Shown here piece after piece: positions 35,586-43,456 of a DNA stretch of 64,000 nt. Numbering within the stretch: the first letter of the stretch is position 1; each line of letters starts with the position of its first letter. The position numbers and the translations under genes were made by a program. The stretch is from a virus. The stretch lies in the IMG/VR virus record IMGVR_UViG_3300036768_000279, positions 83,928-147,927 of that record, one strand, 5' to 3'. A model generated the notes under the pieces. That model saw nothing but the letters and a program-made list of their open reading frames with translations. It ran no database searches and had not been told where the DNA came from.

Positions 35586-35833
35586 TATTTGTTTTTCTTT
35601 CTATAATAGAGGTCTAAGCATTTTTGATTATGGCAAACAACATGATCTAGCTGTAGACCACATTCAATAGCACCGTACATGAATTTGTAAATCCATCTAT
35701 GTGCCTGTACCCACTTGCCATTCGAATGATATCTACCATAGCCATCACGTTTGCCAGCAAGCCAACTCCAGCACCCTCCATTAGGTTCAATACGAACCTT
35801 ACTCATGAAGCGTGCTGGAATTTCTTTATTCAT
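35585..35833 (-). CDS. Truncated HNH endonuclease
   Basis: 82 residues: IPARFMSKVRIEPNGGCWSW, YGRYHSNGKWVQAHRWIYKF and GLQLDHVVC are the standard first two-thirds of a phage HNH protein, with the catalytic DH. The usual NPxHLE segment is absent and the protein ends LDLYYRKKNK, so the C-terminus has been lost. Third HNH relic within 2 kb. Confidence 0.65.
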   Translation of the reverse strand: MNKEIPARFMSKVRIEPNGGCWSWLAGKRDGYGRYHSNGKWVQAHRWIYKFMYGAIECGLQLDHVVCHNQKCLDLYYRKKNK

Positions 35834-36267
35834 GCTACAGCTTGGCTATTGACCGCCTTCACGGCCTCGTCGAACATGCCGACGATCTTCTTCCACTGGT
35901 CGTCACGAGACATAGGCGTACGAACAACTACGTTACCAAGCTTGCCAACATTTGCAAACGTGGCGTCGCTACAAGTATGGTCTGGCTTAAATGCCTTGCG
36001 GAATTCGCGGACGATTGCACGAGCATCAGCCTTTTCGGGCAAGTGCTCTACAATACCAACGAACTTGACATTTCCATTGCCTTCAATCGTGCTCACAATA
36101 CGCTGAGCGAGAATGTGACGGGCCAGCTTGCGGTTGAAGCTATCGCCATCACGAACGAAGCCAACTGCCATGTATGCAACGCCAGCAATCACGGCAATGC
36201 CAACACTGATACCGTCATTGGGACGGTGAGAAAAGGCCATCGAGTCGATGAGATCACAAACCTTCAT
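35830..36267 (-). CDS. Unknown protein, 145 aa
   Basis: An alpha/beta protein with an Ala/Val-rich first half (GISVGIAVIAGVAYMAVGFV, not a clear membrane helix because of flanking charges) and two helices at the C-terminus (DDQWKKIVGMFDEAVKAV). ATGA overlap with the HNH relic suggests that the relic inserted after it. No family. Confidence 0.55.
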   Translation of the reverse strand: MKVCDLIDSMAFSHRPNDGISVGIAVIAGVAYMAVGFVRDGDSFNRKLARHILAQRIVSTIEGNGNVKFVGIVEHLPEKADARAIVREFRKAFKPDHTCSDATFANVGKLGNVVVRTPMSRDDQWKKIVGMFDEAVKAVNSQAVA

Positions 36268-36448
36268 TTGGTGTTTGTCCTTGTGCGTTTTGCACAGGTG
36301 GTTGCACTTGGCTAAGCATAGACAGTGCTAGGAAAAGGTTAATGGTAACTCCGATTGGAGCACCGACATTAGTTGTACGGAGAGCGGCCATCAAAATACG
36401 AGCCTCGTCCCCGGACAATGCGATATTGGGTTGTGCTTGGTCAGCCAT
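36254..36448 (-). CDS. Small unknown protein, 64 aa
   Basis: MADQAQPNIALSGDEARILMAALRTTNVG with a hydrophobic middle and a Gln/Pro-rich tail. It overlaps the dNMP kinase stop and the next gene start, so it is part of the operon. Confidence 0.55.
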   Translation of the reverse strand: MADQAQPNIALSGDEARILMAALRTTNVGAPIGVTINLFLALSMLSQVQPPVQNAQGQTPNEGL

Positions 36449-37208
36449 TGATCAGTCCTCGTGCTTTCAAAACGCCACGTACGTAGTTTTCAAGATCCTC
36501 AAACGAGCCGTTATTCTGATACGTGTTCTCGAAAGTAAACCCGTCCAAAGCAACCTCGCTGGGGTGATTATCCACAAACCCAGTAGACCTCTCAAGTCTA
36601 ATGATGACGCCGCCAGCGTCTTCTGTCACGCTCTTTTCATTGGGAAACCGACAATCTGTCAAGATTACTACGTCGGCATCACCCCAATTACGATTGAATG
36701 GAGCTTTAGCCCATACCTGATCGTACATAGCTCGGAAGATGTCCGTCCCCACAATTTGCAGCACTTCGCGATTAGTCATTGGGCCGCTACGAGGCAATGA
36801 CTGTGAGCGTGTCTCTGGCACGTCGCTAAATGAATCATACCCCTGATTGTAGATAGCAAACTCATTGCTGTATTTCAAGCGGACTTCAAGTGGGAGGCCA
36901 TCCCACATGATATGAGAAAGCGAGTTCTTTTGTGCGTCTGTACCATACACGCCCTCTGGCTTCAAGCCAAGGATCTCGACACACATACGCTTGAGTGGTT
37001 CTGCAAAAGCGGTTAGCACCGTTTTCTTGCCATACTCTGCCATGATCTTTACGATCATGTTAGCTGCTGTATCTTTGCCAACCTGCTTCTTGCCAGATAG
37101 TGCAATGAATGCCGGACGAGTATGGGGGGTGTTTTTAGACATATCTTTCAAGTCCATGCACAACGACACCGCTGGCTCGCCATAGTCTACTTCATCAAAC
37201 CAGTTCAT
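36441..37208 (-). CDS. Deoxynucleoside monophosphate kinase (T4 gp1-like)
   Basis: 255 residues. P-loop GKKQVGKDTAANMI at ~residues 31-44, then FAEPLKRMC, and TDCRFPNE with VIIRLERST, the pattern of T4 gene 1-type kinases that phosphorylate dNMPs (including modified ones). It completes dNTP supply together with RNR and ThyX. Confidence 0.85.
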   Translation of the reverse strand: MNWFDEVDYGEPAVSLCMDLKDMSKNTPHTRPAFIALSGKKQVGKDTAANMIVKIMAEYGKKTVLTAFAEPLKRMCVEILGLKPEGVYGTDAQKNSLSHIMWDGLPLEVRLKYSNEFAIYNQGYDSFSDVPETRSQSLPRSGPMTNREVLQIVGTDIFRAMYDQVWAKAPFNRNWGDADVVILTDCRFPNEKSVTEDAGGVIIRLERSTGFVDNHPSEVALDGFTFENTYQNNGSFEDLENYVRGVLKARGLING

Positions 37209-37232
37209 GTAACAACATTCTTGTGAAAATTC

Positions 37233-37255
37233 TAGGAGTCTGTGTCAAACTCCTA
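37233..37255 (-). terminator. Hairpin overlapping a stop codon
   Basis: TAGGAGT / ACTCCTA 7-bp stem with a 9-base loop, then GAATTTT on the - strand. It covers the stop of the gene ending at 37253 and precedes the dNMP kinase start. Confidence 0.55.
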
Positions 37256-37654
37256 AGGTGTACGCAACAGCTTGGCCGGTGTATGAGCACTTGGCGTGAT
37301 TAGTTGCAAATCGGCAGAAAAGCACGGTTGTCCAAACACTTGGGCCATTTGGTATTCAATCGTGGCCCCCTTTGATTCTTGCCAATCGGGCAGAAACACT
37401 ACCGCGTCACAGATTGCTTGCTGTCTAATTGCATGTCTCATGCAAATAGCCCAGCCTTCTTTGAACTCCTGCGGATCGTCGAGTCTCAGGTATGCTGGCC
37501 ACGATGTACGACGTGGATTTTCTACATCAAATCCCATCGCATGGAGGCGATCTTCCATTTCGGCAAACGCCTCCTTGTTGCCATTCGGCTTGCCTGAGAT
37601 ACCTCCACTGATATACACGCGGAGACGCTTCTTGATGTCATTTAGACTAGTCAA
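37253..37654 (-). CDS. DUF4406 / nucleoside deoxyribosyltransferase-like protein
   Basis: 133 residues. RVYISGGISGKPNGNKEAF, then a helix, AICDAVVFLPDWQESKGATIEYQMA: the YxSGP-like start, the DAVxxLPxWxxSxGAxxE block and following helix define this family. It may cleave or exchange nucleoside bases; activity is not shown for most phage members. Confidence 0.8.
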   Translation of the reverse strand: MTSLNDIKKRLRVYISGGISGKPNGNKEAFAEMEDRLHAMGFDVENPRRTSWPAYLRLDDPQEFKEGWAICMRHAIRQQAICDAVVFLPDWQESKGATIEYQMAQVFGQPCFSADLQLITPSAHTPAKLLRTP

Positions 37655-38417
37655 TGTATTTCACCTTTTCTTGCAAAATAGATGGGTTGTTGGCAACTGC
37701 CACGAGCACGTCATTGATAGTTCCATCACAAATTGAATAGCCCTGTTTGGCGTACTTCAACATGCGACGCACTGTCGAAAGTGCGTGGTGTACGTTGTTG
37801 ACACGCAATTGCTTTCGACCAATGTCATACAGAGTGTATTGCCCCACCATAAGCGTATTGCCATCGGTGAGGAATTGACAATTGGTGTAATCAAACCACT
37901 CAAGAACCTCTTCCGGGCTACCGAAATAGAACTTGATTAGTTGTAGCTTGAATGGCTTTGATTGAGGAGCATCAACGGTTGGCGTGAGCGTGACTTCAAG
38001 CGTCACATTCAATTCATTCTCACTAATCACCTTGGTAGTTCTCCATGGTGTATTGAGAGTGTCTTTGAATGATTGAAGTTGTGCTTCGCTGGCAAAGAAT
38101 AGATCGAAATCGCTTTCGTCGTTGTTGCCATCGAAGAGACGACGAATCGAGCCACCAGCGAGCCACGGTCCAACAACAAAATTCAATGGCTGAATTCCAT
38201 TGACCACTTCCATGAAGCGGGCTGGATATCCGGTGGTTGGATTGTAGTGCTGACGAGCTACAAACTCAGTCAGTTTGAGGCAATACTGTTTGCCCGCCAA
38301 TCTCGTCTGCAATTCTGAATTCGAATCCATAAGCTCTCTCCAGTTCTTTACCTCATTATCGTTTGTCGTGTAGCCAATACGCAAGGGCTTGTTATCAGGA
38401 TTCTTGCGTTCACTCAT
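37647..38417 (-). CDS. Pol-beta-type nucleotidyltransferase
   Basis: 256 residues. AGGSIRRLFDGNNDESDFDLFF is the GGS...DxD core of the nucleotidyltransferase fold; LQLIKFYFGSPEEVLEWFD carries the third strand. It directly follows and overlaps an RNA ligase and a CCA enzyme gene, so a role in adding nucleotides to RNA 3' ends or modifying tRNA is plausible. Confidence 0.75.
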   Translation of the reverse strand: MSERKNPDNKPLRIGYTTNDNEVKNWRELMDSNSELQTRLAGKQYCLKLTEFVARQHYNPTTGYPARFMEVVNGIQPLNFVVGPWLAGGSIRRLFDGNNDESDFDLFFASEAQLQSFKDTLNTPWRTTKVISENELNVTLEVTLTPTVDAPQSKPFKLQLIKFYFGSPEEVLEWFDYTNCQFLTDGNTLMVGQYTLYDIGRKQLRVNNVHHALSTVRRMLKYAKQGYSICDGTINDVLVAVANNPSILQEKVKYID

Positions 38418-39487
38418 TCGCTTGCCAAAACCTTTCCCTTTTCGTCTTTGACCTTTTCAAGGACGATTTTCCAGATCTTGTCATTTATGCTCTTCTTGTC
38501 CAAAAGACCGAATACGATACCAGTGAGTTCGTTTGGCGTATTAGCCTGAATCCACAACGCCTGCGTCTTGCGGTCCCCCTCGGGGATGCGAGCGGCGATA
38601 CTCTCGGCTTGGATACGAAGCTTATCATGCATTCCCTGTACGTAGGCACGAATGTCATCAAAATCCTGCTGAATTCCTTGCGGCAATTCCTTGACGGTGA
38701 CGCCGTATTCATTGCCACGAATTAGCTCAATGATACCCTTGGGGCTCATGTGATTGAGCAGTCTGTGGACACGGAGATACGCAGGCGACTTCACCTTGAC
38801 TCGCTTACCGCTCGCAAAACGGGCGACGTAGCCCTCTTCGTTCGACGCAAACGGAATTTCGCCGCGTAGGTCGATGTTGTAACGACGAGGACGACGGAAT
38901 CCGCACTTATCCGCGATCTGATCGACACGACGAGGATGCCATTCTTCGCCATTATGCTCGAAGATTGCGAGCAGACACAAGAAGGTCTCGCCTTTATAAT
39001 CTACGACGATACGGTTTTCGGGATAGATAATCTCGAAGATCGGCGTGCAACCCTGAGGCAAGTGCTCCAGAGTGTACTGCGAATTGAGGATGGCGGTACC
39101 CGCTACGGCTTGATCCGACTCCATGCTACCCGGCGTGGCCAAACGCCAACGACCATCTAGCATGTAGCCAATGCCACACGAGCCATCGAGCTTTTCGTAG
39201 ATCTCGACTTCCTCATGCCACGGCAGATTCTCCACCATGCTTTCCGAGACTTCTCCCAGGTTGAAAAACTTAGGAAAAGGTCGTGCAACGACCGTGCCAT
39301 CGTCTCGGAAAATGATACCACGAGCCTGACGGTTCACGTCGTTCCAGAGACCCTGGATGTGAGTGTCCTGGGTGTACTTGAAAATCGTCAGGTCGCCCAT
39401 CCGCGACGCGGATACGCGACCTTCCTCAACTTCCTTGAGGAGCTTTTCGTAGAGGATGTAGTCTTTCATTTCCAGTATCCGTCTCAT
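38414..39487 (-). CDS. Rnl1-type RNA ligase
   Basis: 357 residues (T4 Rnl1 has 374). Nucleotidyltransferase motif I is IYEKLDGSCGIGY with the adenylated Lys near residue 98; motif IIIa FLCLLAIFE; motif IV NEEGYVARF; motif V KRVKVKSP; and a C-terminal helical domain as in Rnl1. It seals 5'-P/3'-OH RNA ends, classically repairing tRNAs cut by host anticodon nucleases. The true start may be the second Met (39469). Confidence 0.85.
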   Translation of the reverse strand: MRRILEMKDYILYEKLLKEVEEGRVSASRMGDLTIFKYTQDTHIQGLWNDVNRQARGIIFRDDGTVVARPFPKFFNLGEVSESMVENLPWHEEVEIYEKLDGSCGIGYMLDGRWRLATPGSMESDQAVAGTAILNSQYTLEHLPQGCTPIFEIIYPENRIVVDYKGETFLCLLAIFEHNGEEWHPRRVDQIADKCGFRRPRRYNIDLRGEIPFASNEEGYVARFASGKRVKVKSPAYLRVHRLLNHMSPKGIIELIRGNEYGVTVKELPQGIQQDFDDIRAYVQGMHDKLRIQAESIAARIPEGDRKTQALWIQANTPNELTGIVFGLLDKKSINDKIWKIVLEKVKDEKGKVLASE

Positions 39488-40719
39488 GCGAGAGCCCTGG
39501 CTCTAGCCTGTTCCATCTTGGCTCTGATCTTCTCGCCATCGCGAAGCGACGCGAATTGGTCACCACGAACAGTACGGAACTTATCTGCCGCGTCAAGCAC
39601 GGCTTGACGCTGCGGGTACGGCTTGTCATGGAACAGCGGGCCACGTCCTTGAGCATCCGCCTGAGCGGCCAACGTCACTCGTTCGATGAGCGTATTTCCG
39701 TGAGCGGCTCCGAGTCTATCGAGGAGCCGCACCTTCGTCATCGGCTTCAATTCATTGAAACGGTGAACGTTCAAGTGCTCGCGAGACGCGGCAACGCCAA
39801 CGTCACGCATAGCATTCGGAACCTTCAAACGCTCACAGAATTGATGCACAAGAGGCACGCCAAGTGCTTCGTGATTGTAGTGGTGCGGAAGATTGTCGTC
39901 ATCCGTCACGGCCTTGCCTAGATCATGTACGAGTGCCGCAAACATCGTAGCGTCATCCGCTCCGAGTTCGCGTGCTCGGTCCACAACCAGAAGCGTATGA
40001 ACGAACGCATCGCCTTCCGGGTGGTGCTGCTCGGACTGAACGCGACCTTGCAGTGCCGCAAGCTCTGGAAACACCACATCTAGACAATTGAACACGTCCA
40101 GTGATTCGAAGAACTTGCTTGGCCGTTGCGAACGCAACGCCTTCATGAGTTCCGTGAATACCCTCTCTTGCGAAAGAGAGTTAAGCTCGCCACGCAAGAA
40201 TTGGCACATATGAACAAGCTCCCACGTAGGCTCGAAGCCGCATTGTGCGGCGAACCTTGCGGCACGCAACACACGCAGCGGGTCCTCTAGAAAGTGTTCG
40301 CTCACAGGAGCCAAACACTTTTCAGAAATCGCCTTGCGGCCACCAAACGGATCGATGATTTCGTCCGTGAATGGATTCATGGCCATCGCATTGATCGTCA
40401 AATCACGACGGAACAAATCTTCATGCAGCGAAACGCCATCCGTTTCACACTCGAATCCCGTGTGTCCAGCACCGATCTTGCGTTCTTTGCGAGCAAGTGC
40501 AATTTCGATACCGTCAACGATCAAAATAGGAAACGACTTACCAACGGGCTGTTCACCTTCCGGCAGGGCAGCCAAAAGCTGTTGCATCGTCATGCCAACT
40601 ACGCACAGGTCCACATCCTTGGCCTGTCTGCCCATGACTAGATCGCGTACGGCTCCGCCAACCACAAACGGCTGGCCGCCAGCCGCCTGGATGCGGCGAC
40701 ATAGATCAAGATGCTTCAT
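39484..40719 (-). CDS. cca: CCA tRNA nucleotidyltransferase with HD domain
   Basis: 411 residues, same architecture as the E. coli enzyme. VVGGAVRDLVMG and KDVDLCVVG (GGxxR and DxD), RRDLTINAMAMNP, EDPLRVLRAARFAAQ, ERVFTELMKAL, and a C-terminal HD phosphohydrolase domain (ALVHDLGKA). It restores the 3' CCA on tRNAs. Relevant because three tRNA-like genes here (Arg-ACG, Phe, the Asp relic) do not encode CCA. Confidence 0.95.
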   Translation of the reverse strand: MKHLDLCRRIQAAGGQPFVVGGAVRDLVMGRQAKDVDLCVVGMTMQQLLAALPEGEQPVGKSFPILIVDGIEIALARKERKIGAGHTGFECETDGVSLHEDLFRRDLTINAMAMNPFTDEIIDPFGGRKAISEKCLAPVSEHFLEDPLRVLRAARFAAQCGFEPTWELVHMCQFLRGELNSLSQERVFTELMKALRSQRPSKFFESLDVFNCLDVVFPELAALQGRVQSEQHHPEGDAFVHTLLVVDRARELGADDATMFAALVHDLGKAVTDDDNLPHHYNHEALGVPLVHQFCERLKVPNAMRDVGVAASREHLNVHRFNELKPMTKVRLLDRLGAAHGNTLIERVTLAAQADAQGRGPLFHDKPYPQRQAVLDAADKFRTVRGDQFASLRDGEKIRAKMEQARARALA

Positions 40720-40732
40720 GCCCTATTCTAGC

Positions 40733-41020
40733 TTACGCGGTAGGTGTAGTCAACTTCTTTCTAATATCCATCAACGCCTTACCAAGGAAATTACTTCCTT
40801 TGCCGTTACAGACACCCCAGAACGTATCATTCCAAGTATTGCCTTCAATCAATTCGGCGTCGCCAGTAGCTATCAATTGGTCTCGAAGCCACGGCTCTTT
40901 GAATTTGGCGGCAAGAATGTCGGCCGAAATGCATTCTCTGACGACGGGTATGTCCTCGTATTCGACCTCGCAGGGCCAAAAGTTACTCAGGAAGCGGAAT
41001 TCGCCTGACATTCTTTTCAA
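40733..41020 (-). CDS. NADAR-family protein with internal deletion
   Basis: 95 residues. The N-terminal FRFLSNFWPCEVEYEDI and the C-terminal AAKFKEPWLRDQLIATGDAELIEGN, TFWGVCNGKGSNFLG and ALMDIR are strong NADAR (YbiA/DUF1768) signatures. The usual block in between (YPTVEHAYQA-type helix with the catalytic Glu, ~45 residues) is absent. NADAR proteins bind or hydrolyse ADP-ribose derivatives, including ADP-ribose on guanine. Possibly inactive; placement near the NAMPT/PRS pair is suggestive. Confidence 0.75.
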   Translation of the reverse strand: MKRMSGEFRFLSNFWPCEVEYEDIPVVRECISADILAAKFKEPWLRDQLIATGDAELIEGNTWNDTFWGVCNGKGSNFLGKALMDIRKKLTTPTA

Positions 41021-41285
41021 AGCGATTGCACTCCGTCACCTTATTGAACACGAGCGGCGAGAACTTGGCATTCCAAAAGCACGCAGAACGAATCTTGTTC
41101 ATCTCTACAGAGATCTGATTCATGCCAGGCTCTTCGCCCTGTCCTTCAAACGGATTTCCAGGCACTATGCCGGGCTGCATGAAGGTTTGCGTGTCACTAT
41201 CGTGAAGAACCATACCGTGCTTGCAATTCCAGCACAGGCTATCTTGAGGCCGCAAGATCTCTTCGTCTTCATCCGACATATTCAT
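40983..41285 (-). CDS. Unknown acidic protein with Cys pair, about 100 aa
   Basis: Starts near MNMSDEDEEILRPQ; CWNCKHG is a zinc knuckle. The C-terminus NRFEKNVRRIPLPE overlaps the NADAR start. The exact start is uncertain because a promoter-like sequence lies at 41293-41321, leaving little leader for an ATG at 41285 or 41279. Confidence 0.55.
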   Translation of the reverse strand: MNMSDEDEEILRPQDSLCWNCKHGMVLHDSDTQTFMQPGIVPGNPFEGQGEEPGMNQISVEMNKIRSACFWNAKFSPLVFNKVTECNRFEKNVRRIPLPE

Positions 41286-41292
41286 TGCCTCC

Positions 41293-41333
41293 ATAATAGG
41301 ACGAGGACTGGCTTGTGTCAAGCCCGTCCTCGT
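41293..41333 (-). promoter_or_regulatory. Promoter with overlapping inverted repeat
   Basis: On the - strand TTGACA (41316-41321), 17-bp spacer and TATTAT (41293-41298). The -35 sits in the loop of a 15-bp interrupted palindrome (ACGAGGAC and GGCTTG arms, 41301-41333), so a bound repressor or a cruciform would block it. Confidence 0.55.
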
Positions 41334-41356
41334 AAAACTTGAGCCGTCTCGGCTCA
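41333..41356 (-). terminator. Terminator at the end of ssb
   Basis: TGAGCC / GGCTCA stem with loop GAGAC, overlapping the ssb TGA, then AAGTTTT. A Rho-independent terminator by shape. Confidence 0.65.
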
Positions 41357-41743
41357 GAAGAGCTTGCCTTCGCCGGTTGCCGCTTCGGTAGCAGGAGCCT
41401 CAGCCCCCTCCTTCTGTCTGCCGCCACCACCAACAAAGCTGAATCCGCCGAAATTGTCGAGCGTTACCTCGATCTTGGAACGCTTCTGTCCGCTTTCCTT
41501 GTCTTCCCAGCGGTTCTGGCGAAGAGATCCCTTGACGATGATCTGCTTGCCTTTCTTGAAGAATTCCTTGATGGTTTCGACCTGTTTGCCGAAAGCCACA
41601 CAATCAACAAATGCGGTTTCCTTGTTTTCACCGAAGCCGTTATTCACGGCCACAGTAAATCGAGCCACATGCTGGTCCTTGCCGACGATCTCGGGATCAG
41701 CCGTCAAGTTTCCCTGCAAAACAACAACGTTCAAATTGCTCAT
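41354..41743 (-). CDS. ssb: Single-stranded DNA-binding protein
   Basis: 129 residues, bacterial-type OB fold: VVLQGNLTADPEI, ARFTVAVNN, AFVDCVAFGKQVETIKEFFKKG, IIVKGSLRQNRWEDKESGQKRSKIEV. A Gly/Glu/Ala-rich tail ends GEGKLF, acidic and hydrophobic like the SSB protein-interaction tip. Coats ssDNA during replication and repair. Confidence 0.92.
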   Translation of the reverse strand: MSNLNVVVLQGNLTADPEIVGKDQHVARFTVAVNNGFGENKETAFVDCVAFGKQVETIKEFFKKGKQIIVKGSLRQNRWEDKESGQKRSKIEVTLDNFGGFSFVGGGGRQKEGAEAPATEAATGEGKLF

Positions 41744-41750
41744 GTCTACC

Positions 41751-42122
41751 TCAGTTACCTGTAGTCTGTGCCGCCTTCTTTGAGGCGATTACTTCTTGCA
41801 AAGCCTGCTCACGAGTAAGCAGACCGTTCGCATGTCGCTGACATTGTTCTCGACTCATACGGAATCGACGAGCAACACCAGTAGCGGCCTTCACTCTTTC
41901 AGAGAAATTGTCCGTCGTCAGTCCATCTTCTAAATAGACAGAATCGGGGATTTCAGGCTTACGAGGCTTTAGCTTGGCGACTCCGCCGCTAGCCAAAAAC
42001 TCCTCGAATGCTTGTTCTCTGGTCAAAGTTCCAGCCTTGACTCGTGCCTTTTGTTCGTTACTGACTCTAAAGCGAAATCCGGTACGAGCATGAAAATTCT
42101 CAAGTGTTAGATCATCGGTCAT
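41751..42122 (-). CDS. Protein with two repeats, 123 aa
   Basis: From ATG 42122. Two similar ~45-residue units: RTGFRFRVSNEQKARVKAG then TLTREQAFEEFLAS, and RVKAATGVARRFRMSREQC then LLTREQALQEVIAS. Each looks like a helix-turn-helix or SHOCT-like pair of helices. Just upstream of ssb; may bind nucleic acid or SSB. Function unknown. Confidence 0.6.
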   Translation of the reverse strand: MTDDLTLENFHARTGFRFRVSNEQKARVKAGTLTREQAFEEFLASGGVAKLKPRKPEIPDSVYLEDGLTTDNFSERVKAATGVARRFRMSREQCQRHANGLLTREQALQEVIASKKAAQTTGN

Positions 42123-42199
42123 GTAAGTGCCTCCGTTACGTCTATTATGTCTTGTTCGGCGTCTAGTGTCTACCGCTTTTTCAGGATTCGTGTTAGTGA

Positions 42200-42367
42200 C
42201 TATTGTAGGTCGTTCGCAATGTCTTGTGTCGTGTGCTGCTTGAATGGATTTGTTGGCACGTCTTCGATGGAGCGACCTTGTGTTTGTGCTAGATAGCCCA
42301 TTCTGAACGGCAATGATTTGTTCTTGGGAAAATGTGCAATTCTCCACTTTAGCTCATTCGTATTCAT
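42200..42367 (-). CDS. Small unknown protein, 55 aa
   Basis: ATGA overlap with the ligase stop. Product begins MNTNELKWRIAHFPKNKSL and is basic. Supported by coupling and a complete frame, not by homology. Confidence 0.45.
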   Translation of the reverse strand: MNTNELKWRIAHFPKNKSLPFRMGYLAQTQGRSIEDVPTNPFKQHTTQDIANDLQ

Positions 42368-43203
42368 AGATCGGCTTTTTCACGGAAGACAATACCAACT
42401 GGGAAACGCGGTAGTCCGTCGTCCGTGCGATCGAAGAAGCGTACCGTGAGTTTCTTGCCAATGTATTTCCTGCGATTGGCGTACATTTCGCGGCGTTCTT
42501 CTATTGTGGCCTTCATGGTGCATTCAAATGTCTGATCGCCGCACTTGCACTTCCAAATAACGCCGCCCTCCATCTTGCCTTTGCCGTCACGGGCATCGAT
42601 AACGACGAATTCGTCGTCTTGGAATTCCTTGACCTTGAGAAGCTCGGAAGAACGATAGCCCCAGAGGTACCGTCCGTGACCAAGACGCAGCATGGCACCT
42701 TCGTAGCCCTCTTGCATGAATTCGCCGTAGAGCACCATGTTCTTTGGAAGCCATGATTCCAACTGCTTTTGGACTGTAGGCATGGAATAGGGCTTACCGG
42801 CCCGCGAGGTCAACGCCACCTTATTTCCATCCCATTCAGCCAAACAGCGAACGCCATCAAGCTTAGGTTGTACCCAGGCTGGGTAAACAACGCTCTTACG
42901 CTTATCCTCGTACTTATGAGCTAACATCGGCAGCCGCAGTTCCTCTTGAGCGGCTTCCGGCGTCTCACTGTACTTTCTCTCGATCTTGAAACGCCAGAGC
43001 GATTCGGCTTCGGCCTTGGCTTGTACCTCGGGAGTGGTCTCGTGCGAGCGTCCTATGTTCTTGGAGACCGCCTTTTTCGAGGACGTTTGAAGCTTGCCGC
43101 CTACTTGACCGTATGCAGTGTAGATCGTGTCGCCTTGGCTCCAAACTCGCCATTGGCGAAGGTCACCATTTTTCGCCTTATGGTATAAGATGGGCAACTT
43201 CAT
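42364..43203 (-). CDS. ATP-dependent ligase with missing central segment
   Basis: 279 residues. N-terminal ~70 residues resemble a WGR-like domain (QWRVWSQGDTIYTAYGQVGG). Motif I is WVQPKLDGVRCLAEW (adenylated Lys near residue 112), motif III LYGEFM, motif IV QEGYEGAMLR, motif V LLKVKEF, then an OB fold. Motifs III and IV are almost adjacent, whereas ~70 residues including motif IIIa normally lie between them. Either an in-frame deletion has inactivated it or it is an unusual minimal ligase. Confidence 0.75.
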   Translation of the reverse strand: MKLPILYHKAKNGDLRQWRVWSQGDTIYTAYGQVGGKLQTSSKKAVSKNIGRSHETTPEVQAKAEAESLWRFKIERKYSETPEAAQEELRLPMLAHKYEDKRKSVVYPAWVQPKLDGVRCLAEWDGNKVALTSRAGKPYSMPTVQKQLESWLPKNMVLYGEFMQEGYEGAMLRLGHGRYLWGYRSSELLKVKEFQDDEFVVIDARDGKGKMEGGVIWKCKCGDQTFECTMKATIEERREMYANRRKYIGKKLTVRFFDRTDDGLPRFPVGIVFREKADL

Positions 43204-43255
43204 GAGACGTGTTTCCAGCTTTTGTGTCGAACGACCTTATGAATGATGTTGTAAC

Positions 43256-43330
43256 TTAAGTTTGGTCGCCAGTATAAGCTCTACCCTTACTAGAATCACC
43301 CTTCTTAACCTTGGACCAAACTCTTTCCAT
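43256..43330 (-). CDS. Possible very small protein, 24 aa
   Basis: TGATG overlap with the 40-aa gene before it; basic product MERVWSKVKKGDSSKG... Positional support only. Confidence 0.3.
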   Translation of the reverse strand: MERVWSKVKKGDSSKGRAYTGDQT

Positions 43331-43452
43331 CAATGATGCTCAGTCCCGCCCTTGCGAGTCAAGTAATCTGGGCTGATGATCTTGAAGATGCGACGCTTCG
43401 GATGCGGACGAACCTCGTCAATCGTCACTACACGCACAAGTAGATCGCTCAT
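43330..43452 (-). CDS. Small protein, 40 aa
   Basis: Starts 5 bases after the NAMPT-family stop. MSDLLVRVVTIDEVRPHPKR resembles the first strand pair of an OB fold such as the N-terminal domain of some RNA ligases, cut short. Could be a relic. Confidence 0.4.
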   Translation of the reverse strand: MSDLLVRVVTIDEVRPHPKRRIFKIISPDYLTRKGGTEHH

Positions 43453-43456
43453 GTTT

